From the NCBI GenBank assembly GCA_965649825.1, contig OZ287704.1, forward strand, positions 806,001-870,000: 64,000 nt of DNA, given 5' to 3'. The translations under genes were made by a program, and so were the position numbers. The notes beneath the pieces are model-generated. The model was not told where the DNA came from, did not search any database, and worked only from the letters and a program-made list of their open reading frames with translations. Within the stretch, counting starts at the first letter, position 1. Every line of letters begins with the position of its first letter. Shown piece by piece: positions 46,037 to 56,465 of this stretch. The DNA is from Penicillus capitatus. Its lineage: Eukaryota; Chlorophyta.

Positions 46037-48171
46037 ATGGCTCCGCCGTCCCGCCGCGAGAGACTCGCGTCCCGTCTGGTGCGTCTGACGGTCGCCCACG
46101 CGCACTGGCTCTCCTGGGCGCTGTTCCTGTCGGCGAACGCCCTCTTCCTCGCGCTCCCGCTCATCTCGAAGCCCGTCTTCTTCGACGAGAAAGCCCTCCT
46201 CGCCGGCAGCGCCGCCACGCGGATACAGTGAGCGACGGCATCGCCCGCCTTTGGATGACAGTCTCTCCCGGCGCAGGGACTGCTCGTCCTGCAGGCAGGC
46301 GGCGGACGACTTCCTCGACAGGTGCACGGGGACGGTCCAGAGAACGGCGGGCGGAGACGCCGGATTACTGGAAGTGCAGGACCTGCTGGTTCGCGCGCTC
46401 GGGACGTCGGCTTCCATCCAGGGCTTCACGGCGTCCGTCCGTGGAGAGGAACTCGAGTGCCGGAACGCGCACGCGGTCGTCCGCACCGCCCGGGGGGACG
46501 GCAAGGAAGGCATCGTGTTCGTCACTCCGCTGAGGAGGCCGCGAGGTGAGGCAGACGCGTGACCTCTGCCCGTCTGACGGCTATGTATGGTCATGGAGGA
46601 CCCGGCGACGGCCCCGAGGCTCTGTGCGTGGCGCTGAGCGCCGGGGTGGCCTTGACGCGCCACCTGTCGCAGGCGAAGTGGCTGTCCAAGGACTTCGTCT
46701 GGCTGGTCACCGACTCGCGCTGCGGCGAGGAAGAGTCGATGCGTCGCTGGCTGACGCGATACCACTCCCAGGCAAGCGGTCGGCTCCTCCCGGCCTGTCG
46801 CGGATGTGGTTGTCCGAAGGACGCCGAGGGGCGCGGTGCGTTCCGCCGAGCGGGTCTCCTCGTCCAGGCCGTGGTCATGGAGACCGAGGACGCCGAGTCC
46901 GACGAACTGGAGTACTCGCTCGTGAACTCGGGGGGACGGCTGTCCAAGATGGAGCTGTACTGGCTCGTCAAGTCTGCCGCGGAGGACCTCCTCGGCGCAA
47001 AGAGCCGCCTCGACGCCGGCGCCTTCTCATCCCTCTGCCGCGGAACGGCGTCGAGCCACGAGGTGCGGCGCCGTCGCGTCATTGGCGGAGATCCCTTACA
47101 GCTTTCGCCAGGGGACGGGGGCGTGGCGGACGATGCTCTGCTCCGTGCTGCTGCAGGCGACGGGCGTCCGCGCGGGTCCGCACGCTCCCTTTCGCGAGTG
47201 GTCGATCGACGCCGTCGCCGTCAGGGCTCCGTCGCGCCTCGCGCGAGCGCGGGGAGACCCGCAGCTGACGGCCGTCGCGCTCTCTCGGGTGGCGGAGTCG
47301 GCGGTGCGCTCGTGCAGCAATCTGGTCGAGCGGCTCAACCGCTCCTACTACTACTACCTGATGGTCAGCACGGATCGTTTCGTCCCGGTCGAAGTCTACA
47401 TTCTCCCCTCCGTCCTGCTGCTCCTCTCCGTCCTCGTCAAGGTGACAGCAGATGCCACTCCTCTGACGCCGTGTACCCAGCGTCCGCGACAGGCGGTGGA
47501 TTTCGGAAGGCGAGCCTCGCTCGACCTGAACGGACGGGCTGGCATGTCGGCGTGCGCTGTCGGCTTCCTCCTCCTGGTGGCCTGGATCAGCGCGGCGTCC
47601 ATGGCGCGGACCGTCGCGAAGTGCCTCGCCGGACGCGGCGCGTCGAGTCACGAAGGCTGTCGTCCGAGCCCCGTCGTCGTCGTCTCGCGGTTCCTCAGTT
47701 TCTGTCTGTCGGCTTCCGCGGCCTTCGACCTGTATCGCGGGCTGCGTCGAGCGGGACCGGCTGCTTCCTCTCTCGTGCCGTGGCTCTGGACGGCCTCGAT
47801 GTGCTCTGCCGTCGTCGCCGTCGTCGCCGTCACCTGCACCAACTGGTGGGCGCCTCTCGGGACGGGTTTCGCAGACGGCGTTTGGACGCAGGTGTGTGGC
47901 CTTCATCGGCGCCGAGGCGGTCGGACTGCTTTCTCTGTCTGTCTCTCTCTTCCTCTCGAGGCCGTCGGGTTCGAAGTTCCTCGTCGTCTGCTGTCTGCTT
48001 GTGGTCCTCTCTCCCCCCAGTCTGGCCTTCTTCCCGCTGGTGCTGGCAGATAACCGGATCGATTTGTGGGATCTCGCAGGCGGATCGACGACGAGCGGCG
48101 TCGTCTTCTGGGCCGTCGCTTACCTCCCTTTCTGGCTGACGGCACTCTTCGTCGCCTTCAAGAGACATTGA
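46037..48171 (+). CDS. GPAA1: GPI transamidase component GAA1 (right-arm copy)
   Basis: Start MAPPSRRERLASRLVRLTVA, then LSWALFLSANALFLALPLIS. Later segments are LSQAKWLSKDFVWLVT, REWSIDAVAV, VRSCSNLVERLNRSYYYYLM and a C-terminal set of membrane helices ending FWLTALFVAFKRH. Introns follow the left copy, including the 42-bp one before FRQGTGAWRTM. The right copy has one extra in-frame Val codon (PVVVVSRFLS versus PVVVSRFLS) and scattered substitutions, but no break. Keeping the frame through an in-frame indel suggests selection or recent conversion on both copies. Confidence 0.9.
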
Positions 48172-48827
48172 CGAACGTTAAGGCGCGGGCGAACGCACTG
48201 GTGTCCGTTCTCTCCGTTCGCTGTCGCCGTTTGGGTTGAGCAGCGGAGCAAGCCCACACCTTGTGCGCGTGACGTCGCGTCACCCGAAGGCCCTGAAATC
48301 TTTCTCTGCGGCAGTCGACCACGGAACGCGCGGCTTTAGACTGTGTCGCCGACGTTGGGTCTTCCGGACATGTCAGCGACGCGTGGACGCGGCGCGATCG
48401 CAGAGAGAAACGACTGCCAGCTGCCCAGTCTTCGCCGAAAGTCCGACGGCAGGGCCGACCGCAGTTCGGATTCGTAGACGGTCTCTCTTCGGAGCTGTGG
48501 CACACGCTCCGACGGCCACTCCTAGAGACGGACTTACCGGAGAGATAGATGCCCGCAGCTCGACTGCGGACCTCGACAGATTGTCCATAGACATTTGTCT
48601 GCATAGGCGTAAAAGATCAGCAGGGCTGCTTCGTGTCACGGCGCTTCTGCACACAGCTCCCCTGGCCTGTTGGCCTGGGCATCCGCCATGCAACGGCCGA
48701 AACCCCACGCCACCACCGCCTGACCGTTTGCCTGCAACCGACGCGGCTTCTAGCCGATCTGCGGTTGAGTTTGTTCGCATTTTCGTTTCCAGGCGCTCGT
48801 TTCCTTCAGACGACGAACTTCACGACG
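48172..48827. other. Intergenic stretch between GPAA1 and the broken proline-rich gene
   Basis: Counterpart of 16,657-17,312. It holds no supported gene and is presumably promoter of the proline-rich locus. Confidence 0.45.
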
Positions 48828-50035
48828 ATGGCTCAACACGCAAGCATCTCCGGCGATGGCAATGACAACGGCAACGGCAACAACAATCTTTGGCAGAAGT
48901 AAGCCAAACTCCTTGTTGCTGTCGCCGACGCAACGGGCTGCGGCGTTCTCATCCGCGCGTCGCGTTTTCGCGTTGCTGCGAGCTCTGTGCCAGTCGTCGG
49001 CCGCCTTGACGGCGGCATGCACATGAAACCGAACTGGGGTTCCATGTCGTTCGAGGCGCGGCTTCTCTTTTCCTGTCTTTTCTGCGTCGCTGCTCAAGGC
49101 TGCGGCCACATCTGTGAAGACTGCTAACCTTTCTGTGCTGTTTTTTTTTTGAACGACAGGATGCAGGAAGCCATAGACACGTTCTGCGGCTCTAGAAACA
49201 TGTCTCCTTCGCAGAGGGAGGCGCTGCAGAGGGCCCTCAGGGCCAAGACATCCGCCCAAATGGCGGTGAGGGAGGAAGAATCCCGCTCCCGGCTTGGCGA
49301 CCCTGCCAGCCAAACCGGGCAGCAATCCGGCAGTCGCCCCCATCGCTTCTCCGGGCAGAGGAGAGATGCCGGACTGGCATCACGCCAGTCCCAATGCCAC
49401 AACGGGGGCGCTGAGGTGAGATTTCGGTCTATTGGCGAGCTCTGACAGTGACGAGTATTCTTTCCTAGGCCACTTCCACACCGCCATTTGCACAGCCGCC
49501 GCCATGCCCATGCCCACCACCGCAGACATCCGCGCATCAGGCGCCGCAGACATGTCCGCCGCCGCAGCAGCCATGCCCAGGGCAGCCATCTGGACCTCCG
49601 CCGCAGTCATCCGCGTAACAGGCGCCGCCGATATTTCCACCGCGGCCGTCAGTGTTTTCTTCGCCGTCGCCATACCCAGAGTGGCCGTCCCAGCCCTCTC
49701 CGGTGGCGAAGTCATCCGCGCAACAGGCACCGCCGATATTTCCACCGCGGCCGTCAGTGTTTTCTTCGCCGTCGCCATACCCAGAGTGGCCGTCCCAGCC
49801 CTCTCCGGCAGCGCAGTCATTTGCGTTTGGGTCCCATGGACCTGAATGCGATGACGGCATGGACTGGGCATCGGTCTCTAACCAGACCGATGCCCTGATG
49901 TATTGCCAGACGCTGCGATGCGTAAGCTTTTTGGCATTTCTATTCTCTCTTCACTTACTCTGTGTGTTTGCAGTTTGTAGGATGGGATTGGCCTCCCCAG
50001 GGTCTGTCACTTCCCCAATGTTTTATTAGGTTTTT
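48828..50035 (+). pseudogene. Proline-rich protein gene, right-arm copy with nonsense codon and frameshift
   Basis: Exons 1 and 2 are intact (MAQHASISGDGNDNGNGNNN; MQEAIDTFCGSRNMSPSQRE). Exon 3 has an expanded Pro/Gln region with three related blocks carrying SSA(H/*/Q)QAPxI/TFPPRP-type sequence. In the second block the codon that is CAT in the left copy and CAA in the third block is TAA (49,616-49,618). In exon 4 one base is missing within CTGTCACTT (left CTGTCCACTT), which bypasses the normal stop. A truncated product of about 150 residues could still form. The intact copy is at 15,647-16,656. Confidence 0.78.
49480..49830. repeat. Coding minisatellite in the proline-rich exon
   Basis: Two almost identical direct units of about 108 bp (near 49,605-49,712 and 49,713-49,820) each contain a GCCGATATTTCCACC core. 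A more divergent partial unit precedes them. The left arm has a single unit at 15,840-15,985. The unit length is a multiple of three, so expansion keeps the frame. Confidence 0.8.
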
Positions 50036-50789
50036 TCTTCTTCGTCGTGGGGATGAAAAAAAAAACAAAAAAAGAAGAAAAAGTTTTCTTTTGCAGAGTC
50101 AAGATTTTTGGCTGCTGTTTTGCTGTTTTCTGTTTTTTGACTTTTGGAGCGCCCCTCAACATTCGTTTTTGCCAACGTGCATGGGACTGCATTGCTCATT
50201 CTTCATGTGTGCACGTTTACCCTTATCTGGATTGTTCGAGGGGCCGGACTCAGATGCATATGTTCTGTTTTGGTTTTGCTGTTTTAAGCTGCTGCATGGC
50301 TGTTCTCTTGTGCTGGCGGCACTCATGGCTGAGAGATCGACTTTGATTTTTGTACATGTTAGTGATAATGGCGGTCGGACATGTTTTTTGGGCGTGGCAG
50401 TTTATTTGGCAGCGGTATATGCCTTTACTGTGTGCGGCGGTGTACATTTGAGTGGCCATTTCTGTTTTTCTGCGGTGAAGGATTGTTCTGTATTCGGTTC
50501 TGGCGAGAAGGCGGCTTGTCGGATGGACTGGTTTCTGGAGAAGTAAACGGAGGGGTGTGCTCATGTCCACTGGGAAGTGGATTGGATGATTTGGAGACGG
50601 TTTTCTGGAGCAGTGGAGTTCAAGATGTTTGGTGCTGGTGGGGCGGGTGTCGCGCTGGACTGTGTTCTTTCCGTTGTCTGGGAAGAGGAGACAGATTGTC
50701 TGTTGTTGTTGCCTGCGCTGGACTGGTTTCTGGCAGTGGATCTCGAGGTGTCTGGAACTGTGTTATGTCGTGGATCATGTCCTGGACTG

Positions 50790-51474
50790 TCTCTCTGATG
50801 CAAAGTATGAGGTAGTGCTCAGTTTGCTGGAAGGACCTGGGACGAGTGATGGATCTGTTTTTACAACAGTGACTGGGGAGCATTGCAGTATTCAGCTGTA
50901 TGGCACGGTAAATGACATGCTGGAATCCATATCTAAATCAGAAGCTAACAGGGTGCCTTTGCAGGGTTGTGGATGCATCAATGAACTAGTTTTTCTGGAA
51001 TGCCGACATGACAAACCTAATTCGCTTACCAAGGCATTCCGAAAACGAGGGAGAGTTTGCAGCGTCAGATGAACATGTTGAGAATCGGCCAGACAGCCGT
51101 CATGTTGAACATCAAGGTACAGTGTCCCCGTTATGATCATCTTATGCTCAAATTTGAAATCAGATATGAGCGGATTTTGAACCATGTTCATACATACCGA
51201 AGAGATGATTGCCAGAGAGAAGTCATCGGCAATCCATTGTCGTCATCTGACATCGTGAAGAGGATTCATGAGGCATAGCATGGGACATAAGGACAATGAC
51301 CATTCGAGAAAGGAGACAAGACTGAAGCGATCTCCATTGAAGAACACAGTTTGGTTTCGCCACGATAGATCCGTTTTCATATTCCATTCTGCAAAGCTTG
51401 TGGACATCTATCTTACACGATGTTCCCCGTTCATCATGGAATCTAAGGTTCCCAAAGAGGTCCTCTCATTTTAA
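50790..51474 (+). CDS. Unrecognised gene in the right arm
   Basis: Mirror of 14,194-14,930, with DHVLDCLSDAKYEVVLSLLE, QTAVMLNIKVQCPRYDHLML and KLVDIYLTRCSPFIMESKVP before a stop. Most bases agree with the left arm; one Cys codon is absent in frame. If the exons at 13,069-13,870 belong to the same gene, this copy has lost its 3' end to the deletion at 51,894. No family is recognised. Confidence 0.35.
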
Positions 51475-51764
51475 CATTTCATGCTGAGTGGTGATCTGTT
51501 CTGTAGAAAAGTTCATTGTCCGAGAAATGATGACATGTCGAGAACAGCATGCAGAACACACCACAGTTTCCATCCTGTGCGAGCTCAGTTGAATCTACTG
51601 CGAAGTCTACATGAGCTCAGTTGAATCAGTTTCTGCAGATCGAGTTCGTCTGACCAAGGAGCCCTTCGATGCGTATGTTAGCCCATAGCATCCTGCACTC
51701 ACCAACACATTTATCAAGGTAATCTGCAGTGCCCATGCTCCTTCCTGTACAGTTGATTTGACAG

Positions 51765-51900
51765 GCATTCAAAGAGGCAGTGTCGAAGGAAGTGACAGCA
51801 GTGGCCTGGATGCACGACGGAGACTACTTGATCGAGAGAAGCTACTTTGGATCGAGTCTTTTCTACAAGGCTTTAATTTAGCATCCCATACGAAGCCATG
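51765..51900 (+). pseudogene. Truncated exon at the right-arm deletion joint
   Basis: The exon reads AFKEAVSKEVTAVAWMHDGD, then YLIERSYFGSSLFYKALI, followed at once by a TAG. The left arm continues as IYRLIRSDELS. After the joint (near 51,894) the sequence is the counterpart of 10,004 going outward. Confidence 0.7.
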
Positions 51901-53819
51901 CCTTCTGCGATCACTGTAGCTCAAGAGCTTTCTAACCCGTCAAATGGTTGTTGTCTTGCGATCGCGTTGTCCAGTGCCACCTCCAGACACTTTCAGTTTC
52001 GAATCCACTCGGCAAAGAGAACATTTGAATCCCTTCCGTCCGACAGTGGCTGCCTGTAGAACGGCATGTGGATAGCGATTTTTGTAAGGAGTGTTCAGTC
52101 ATTATGCAAGCAAACAGAGAAAGCGTTTCTGCTTCGTCGCACCGAAGTCTCTTGCGTTTTCCTCTCCGCGACTAAGTGGTTTAGTCGAAACGTTGCAGAA
52201 CATCCTGTCCAAATGCTAAGAACAGCCAACTCGTTTCTGAATCCATGCGGCGTGGCTTTCAGAGCCAGACGAATCCTCAACTGCTTTGCTTTCGATCTTC
52301 ATTTAAGAAGCGTGTTGCGAGGACGGAGTCGATCTCCGTTCTTCGACGCCAATCCGATTTCGCCGGTGGCCGTGCGAGCATTGACGTTTGAAGCGATCTT
52401 TGTGAGGGACTTGTGTCGACAGAGATCTTCAGTCGGATGGGTATGCCTCAGTGCCCGTACAGACAAACCGCAGCAGAAGGCAGTCCACTTCCACTCTGCG
52501 CGATGCCTCCGCTGGACTTCGTTTGGCAGTGCGCGTCATGCTGCTCAGAATCTAAGGCTCTCACTGTCGCAGCGTCCATTTTACCGATGCTGCTCGCGTT
52601 ATAAGCCAGCCGAAGACGCGATTGCATACGACGCAGTCGACATCTCCTGACGAATCGGCCATTGGTCTCGGACGTCTGCCAAGGAACGTTCAGAGTGACA
52701 TACGCATTTCTCTCTCATAGATTGTTTCCCTTGTAAGCGGCCAGCCTGCTCACGTAAGGGTTTGAGACGTGAGTGGTCGCCTCTTCATCTTGTTTTAAGG
52801 TTCAATGACCCTGTGGCCCTGGAGTTCGAAGCAGAGAGTCGTTCTGCCGCAGGGAGTTGTAGAACAGATGCGCAGTGAGCCAAGTCTCGCACTCGGTCCT
52901 ATCCTAAGGCTATGGAATCAGTCGTCCTTCACTCGTTCCTCCGAAGTTCCGCAGATCTTTACGGGATCTTCTCTCGAAGCGGATATGCCGCTGAACTCCA
53001 CGAATGACCGAAGACAAGCCTCTCCACGTCTATGGAACGAGCATCTAGTTTGTATGCGCTGTACTGCAAAGAGCATCCCTAGATGGACGGCTGAGCCGCT
53101 CGTTGTTGATGATGTGTTCGGCGGAATCTGCATGCTGAGTTCAACGAAGAAGAAGAGAGCGAGACGAGACATCCGTTCTTCATCTCCGACGAGAGTTTCA
53201 GCGCCTGCCGCGAGTATACTCCATTCACAGCCTCTTCGTTCATTGTGCCTGTCTCTAACAGAGAGCACATGTCAAAGAGTACAAAGACAACAATCACGTC
53301 ATCGTTGTTAGCGCCGTCCGAGTTCTCGGCGCTTTCAGCCCATTCACTCCATCCCCTGGCAAGCTGTGGCACCAGTCGGGCTCCGTAGATACTCCCTCGC
53401 CTTGGCGCCGAAAGTGATTTCGAAATCGAATCGTATCAAAAGACACGCGTGTTTCGAGCGATCGCGGGGCTCGCGAAACATCTGTAGGCGATTCCCGGTT
53501 CCCTGAGTGTCACTTCTGTGACTTGTGGCTGGAGGCGTACTAATAATAGCAAATGACGAAGACGTTCTATTTTCATTAGCAGTCCATCCTTCACCCGGTA
53601 CTCATGTCCTTAGTTCTCCGGTCAAGAGCGCTCTTTTCGGCGTGGCAGTCGCAATCTACCTCTGCGGACGGTTCGTCAGGTTTTCAGAGGCGGAACAAAT
53701 GCGACAGGAGCACATCCTTTTCGAGAACTGCCTCCATTCGTCAGCAAGGCGTTGCCGAATCCTCGTAAGAAACGGACAGCCGCCGAGCAGCAGCCAAATG
53801 CTTCGCCGCATTTCTTAGG
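51901..53819. other. Arm segment upstream of monooxygenase A, no assignable gene
   Basis: Counterpart of 7,961-10,004. It contains open frames at 52,066-52,650 and 52,805-53,311 on the plus strand, both without a family signature. The first is split in the left arm. The gene, if any, was not identified. Confidence 0.4.
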
Positions 53820-55752
53820 AACCAGACGTACGCAGCCGGCGCTTTGACAGAGACATCTGAAGCGATCCCGGACAAACTCGATAAGGATGTAAGGTAGAGT
53901 GAAGTCAGACTCGCCGAAGCAGTCTGTTTCACTTCGTCGTTTGTGTCGCGGCCAGCATTACTGCCGAGTCTTCGAAGAAGTACCAGGGAAAGAGGGCGCT
54001 CGTGGTTGGAGCTGGTCCAGCTGGTGCCGCGGCGGCAGCATTTCTCGCCAGACAAGGATTTACTGTCAAGGTTACCGCTTTCTGTATTAAAACCGGTCGT
54101 TGATGTCGCAGCTAGGTGTACGAGAGACGCGAAGATCCTTTGAAAGAGCAATACTCACTGAAGCGCGTGAATGGCATCCGTTTGATGAAAAACACCGTCA
54201 GTGTGATGAAAGAGATCGGTGTAGAACTTCCCAGCGACGGCCACAGAAACGAAGTTTGGAAGCTAAAAGGTCGTTACACAGAAGGAAAGTTTGCGATGCG
54301 AGCTTAGTGTTGTAGGATATGTGTCGTTGTACGATACACGATCTCCAGCTACGAACCAATCGAATCCTGCACATGACGGAGCGTACTATGGACAGAGAAA
54401 CAAGATCTCCGAGATTCTGACGGAGGATGTGCGAAGGATATACGCAGAGAGAGTCACGTTCCACTACAACCACAGATGCACAGTCTAGCTGTTCCAGTCA
54501 GTGCGATATTGATCGTACCGTCATTTGTCGTCTAGGATATCGCCTTTGATAACAGACGCGTGACATTCGAAGACAGCAACGGAGATGTCGTCACAGAGGA
54601 CTATGATCTGCTGATCGGAGCAGACGGGGTTTTCTCAATCGTCAGAGAAAAACTGCAAGAACACGATCCAGCGTTCAGAGTTAAGAAGTTCACTAACTTG
54701 TGGTCGACGAAGACAGTTCCGGATGCCCCGCTCGTCGATGAACGAGGTATCGTTACTACTGATGCGGTCTTGTCTAAGATGTAATGCGATAAATAGACGA
54801 GCTGATGAAATACCTCAGTTCTGGGTGGGTCGTTGGATTACAGCGTGCAGAAGAGAAGATTCGAGGTGTTACCAGACGTCGGCACGCGATACTCTTTCAT
54901 CCGATTGAAAAGAACAAGCCTCTAAGGATAGTTGCAGTGGCGATGGCGAAAACCTTTGAACAGAATATAAATGGCAAAGAGTACGAATGGACAAAGGAAT
55001 GGGCTTCCGACCACTTTTCGGAGGTTTTTTTATTCGTCAAAATGCCTCTGTGAGAGTATAGGGCGGTTGTTTGCAGCAATGGATGAAGGAATTCGGTTCG
55101 AAATTGGCGAGTGCGCCCATAACGCGGGGTTCCGACATTTGTCAAGTCCCCAGGTTGATTGGTCCAGCGACAATACTGGTTGGCGACGCTGGTCACAGTG
55201 CAACCGGTCGTGGAGGGTTGGGGTCCGTTTCGCTTGGCATTCCCTTCCTTCTACGGCGTATGCGTGCAGGGCAAATTTGGCAATCGTGGATTCGAAGGTT
55301 CTCTATGAAGCATTAGACGACGCTGAAGGAGACATAGATGCTGCGGCTAAGATTTTCAATGACCGTCGTTTTAATCGAGTGCGTTCATTTCAAGACTGGC
55401 AACTCGTACGCTTCCCCTTCATCGATCTCGAGTAAGAGGGTTTGATATGCAGATTACTGGGTACAAAGAGATCAATATACCTTTTCCGAAGAACTGGAGA
55501 TGTTTTGTCGGTTGGGCGAATATCACTGTGATGGGAGTTCTCAGGCGATGCTTTCCTAAATGGGTCTCGCTGCCTATTGGTCAAGTGAGTGAAGACGGAG
55601 AATTCACTCCTGAGAAGGTCATATGGCAAATGAAGCGAGACGCGGCAATCATTCTGGGTAAGCTATCAGGTCTCTTTGATTTCTCTGCAATCTTGTTTAC
55701 AGTACTCATGGCTTCCGCGGTTTCGTTACCGCTGGTTTACCTGTTGTTCTGA
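53820..55752 (+). CDS. FAD-dependent monooxygenase A with C-terminal membrane anchor (right-arm copy)
   Basis: A flavoprotein hydroxylase of the kynurenine 3-monooxygenase/PHBH fold. Exons bounded by short introns give: FAD-binding KRALVVGAGPAGAAAAAFLA; VYERREDPLKEQYSLKRVNG (from 54,116); ISEILTEDVRRIYAERVTFH; YDLLIGADGVFSIVREKLQE (DG motif); EEKIRGVTRRRHAILFHPIE; RLIGPATILVGDAGHSA (GD motif); DSKVLYEALDDAEGDIDAAA; and a tail with membrane segment AILFTVLMASAVSLPLVYLL. The tail resembles the membrane-anchored end of KMO. Frame holds across the introns I could place. Start uncertain: an exon ending IPDKLDKD lies at 53,825-53,893. Substrate unknown. A tandem paralogue (B) follows, and the left-arm copy is dead. 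Confidence 0.8.
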
Positions 55753-56424
55753 GCACCCTCTTCTTTCTTCTCGCATCGGTATCGATGTGAAAAATTCTTC
55801 GTGTCCAAGACAATGAACAAGTCGAGGGGCAAGAAGGGAGAGAAACAAAATGTCTACATTCTTTGAATTACTTTCAGATGGACCGCCTTGAATATCTTGG
55901 TTCGTTAATGGATCGATTATTGAAGGACCTACCGTGTGTACTCGGACAGTTTTAAAGAACACAGCAGACCTTTTATTATTCAGACAAAGCAATTGTTGTG
56001 AGAGTCAACAAACACTATCGGTGTGAATGGCGTGGACGAATGCCACCAGCGACTTGAAGTTCTCCGTCCATTTGGAGTAGCAAATCGAGCGCGATCATCG
56101 TTTGTGTCTCAATCAGGTTATAGAACTATTGGATACCAGATTCTCACGCGTTTTGTGTTTAGCAAGTTCTCTGGATCTCAATCATCGTGTTCGTTCGCCG
56201 ATACGACACCTGGAGAAGAAACTCACTGAGTGCGCAGACGCGAAGATTCGATCAAAATGGCTTCTGTTTGGTTTACAGTTAGATGATCGGCGACAAAGGT
56301 GATCAGTAATAGTGCTAATTGACTTCTCTTTGTATTGTTCGACAATGATGTGCAATTGAAGACTAGAGCTGTCACAGAAGACGACGATAATCGTTAGGAA
56401 AGATAAGACTAGCACCATTACAAT
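55753..56424. other. Outer tail of the right arm, non-coding
   Basis: Counterpart of 5,475-6,141. It separates monooxygenase A from B, with no supported frame. Confidence 0.55.
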
Positions 56425-56465
56425 TAACTTGACGTTTTCTTGAGAACAGTCGCAGTTCGCAGCAC

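Larger units (their letters stand above)
42985..56424. repeat. Right arm of the giant inverted duplication
   Basis: This is the reverse-complement counterpart of 5,475-22,480, with the gene order mirrored. It lacks the equivalent of 10,005-13,745 (joint at about 51,894) and has an expanded proline-rich coding repeat (49,480-49,830). Its outer end lies just before FAD monooxygenase B, its inner end in exon 2 of the RETICULATA-related gene. If the relic exon at 26,930-27,350 is counted, the duplicated unit originally began near 42,490. Confidence 0.95.

Noticed and set aside
52066-52650. 194-codon frame in the right arm as a real gene
   Set aside because: Frame is interrupted in the left arm, and the differences change residues freely on both strands.
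5475-56424. Terminal inverted repeats of a giant transposon
   Set aside because: The arms contain ordinary housekeeping genes and no transposase, integrase or replication gene was found in arms or spacer; no target-site duplication was evident at the edges.
5475-56424. Pure assembly artefact: two haplotypes joined head to head
   Set aside because: Not excluded, but less likely. The arms differ by large events, patchy identity and a relic exon at the expected inner side, and the flanks on each side are different single-copy genes. Long reads would decide.
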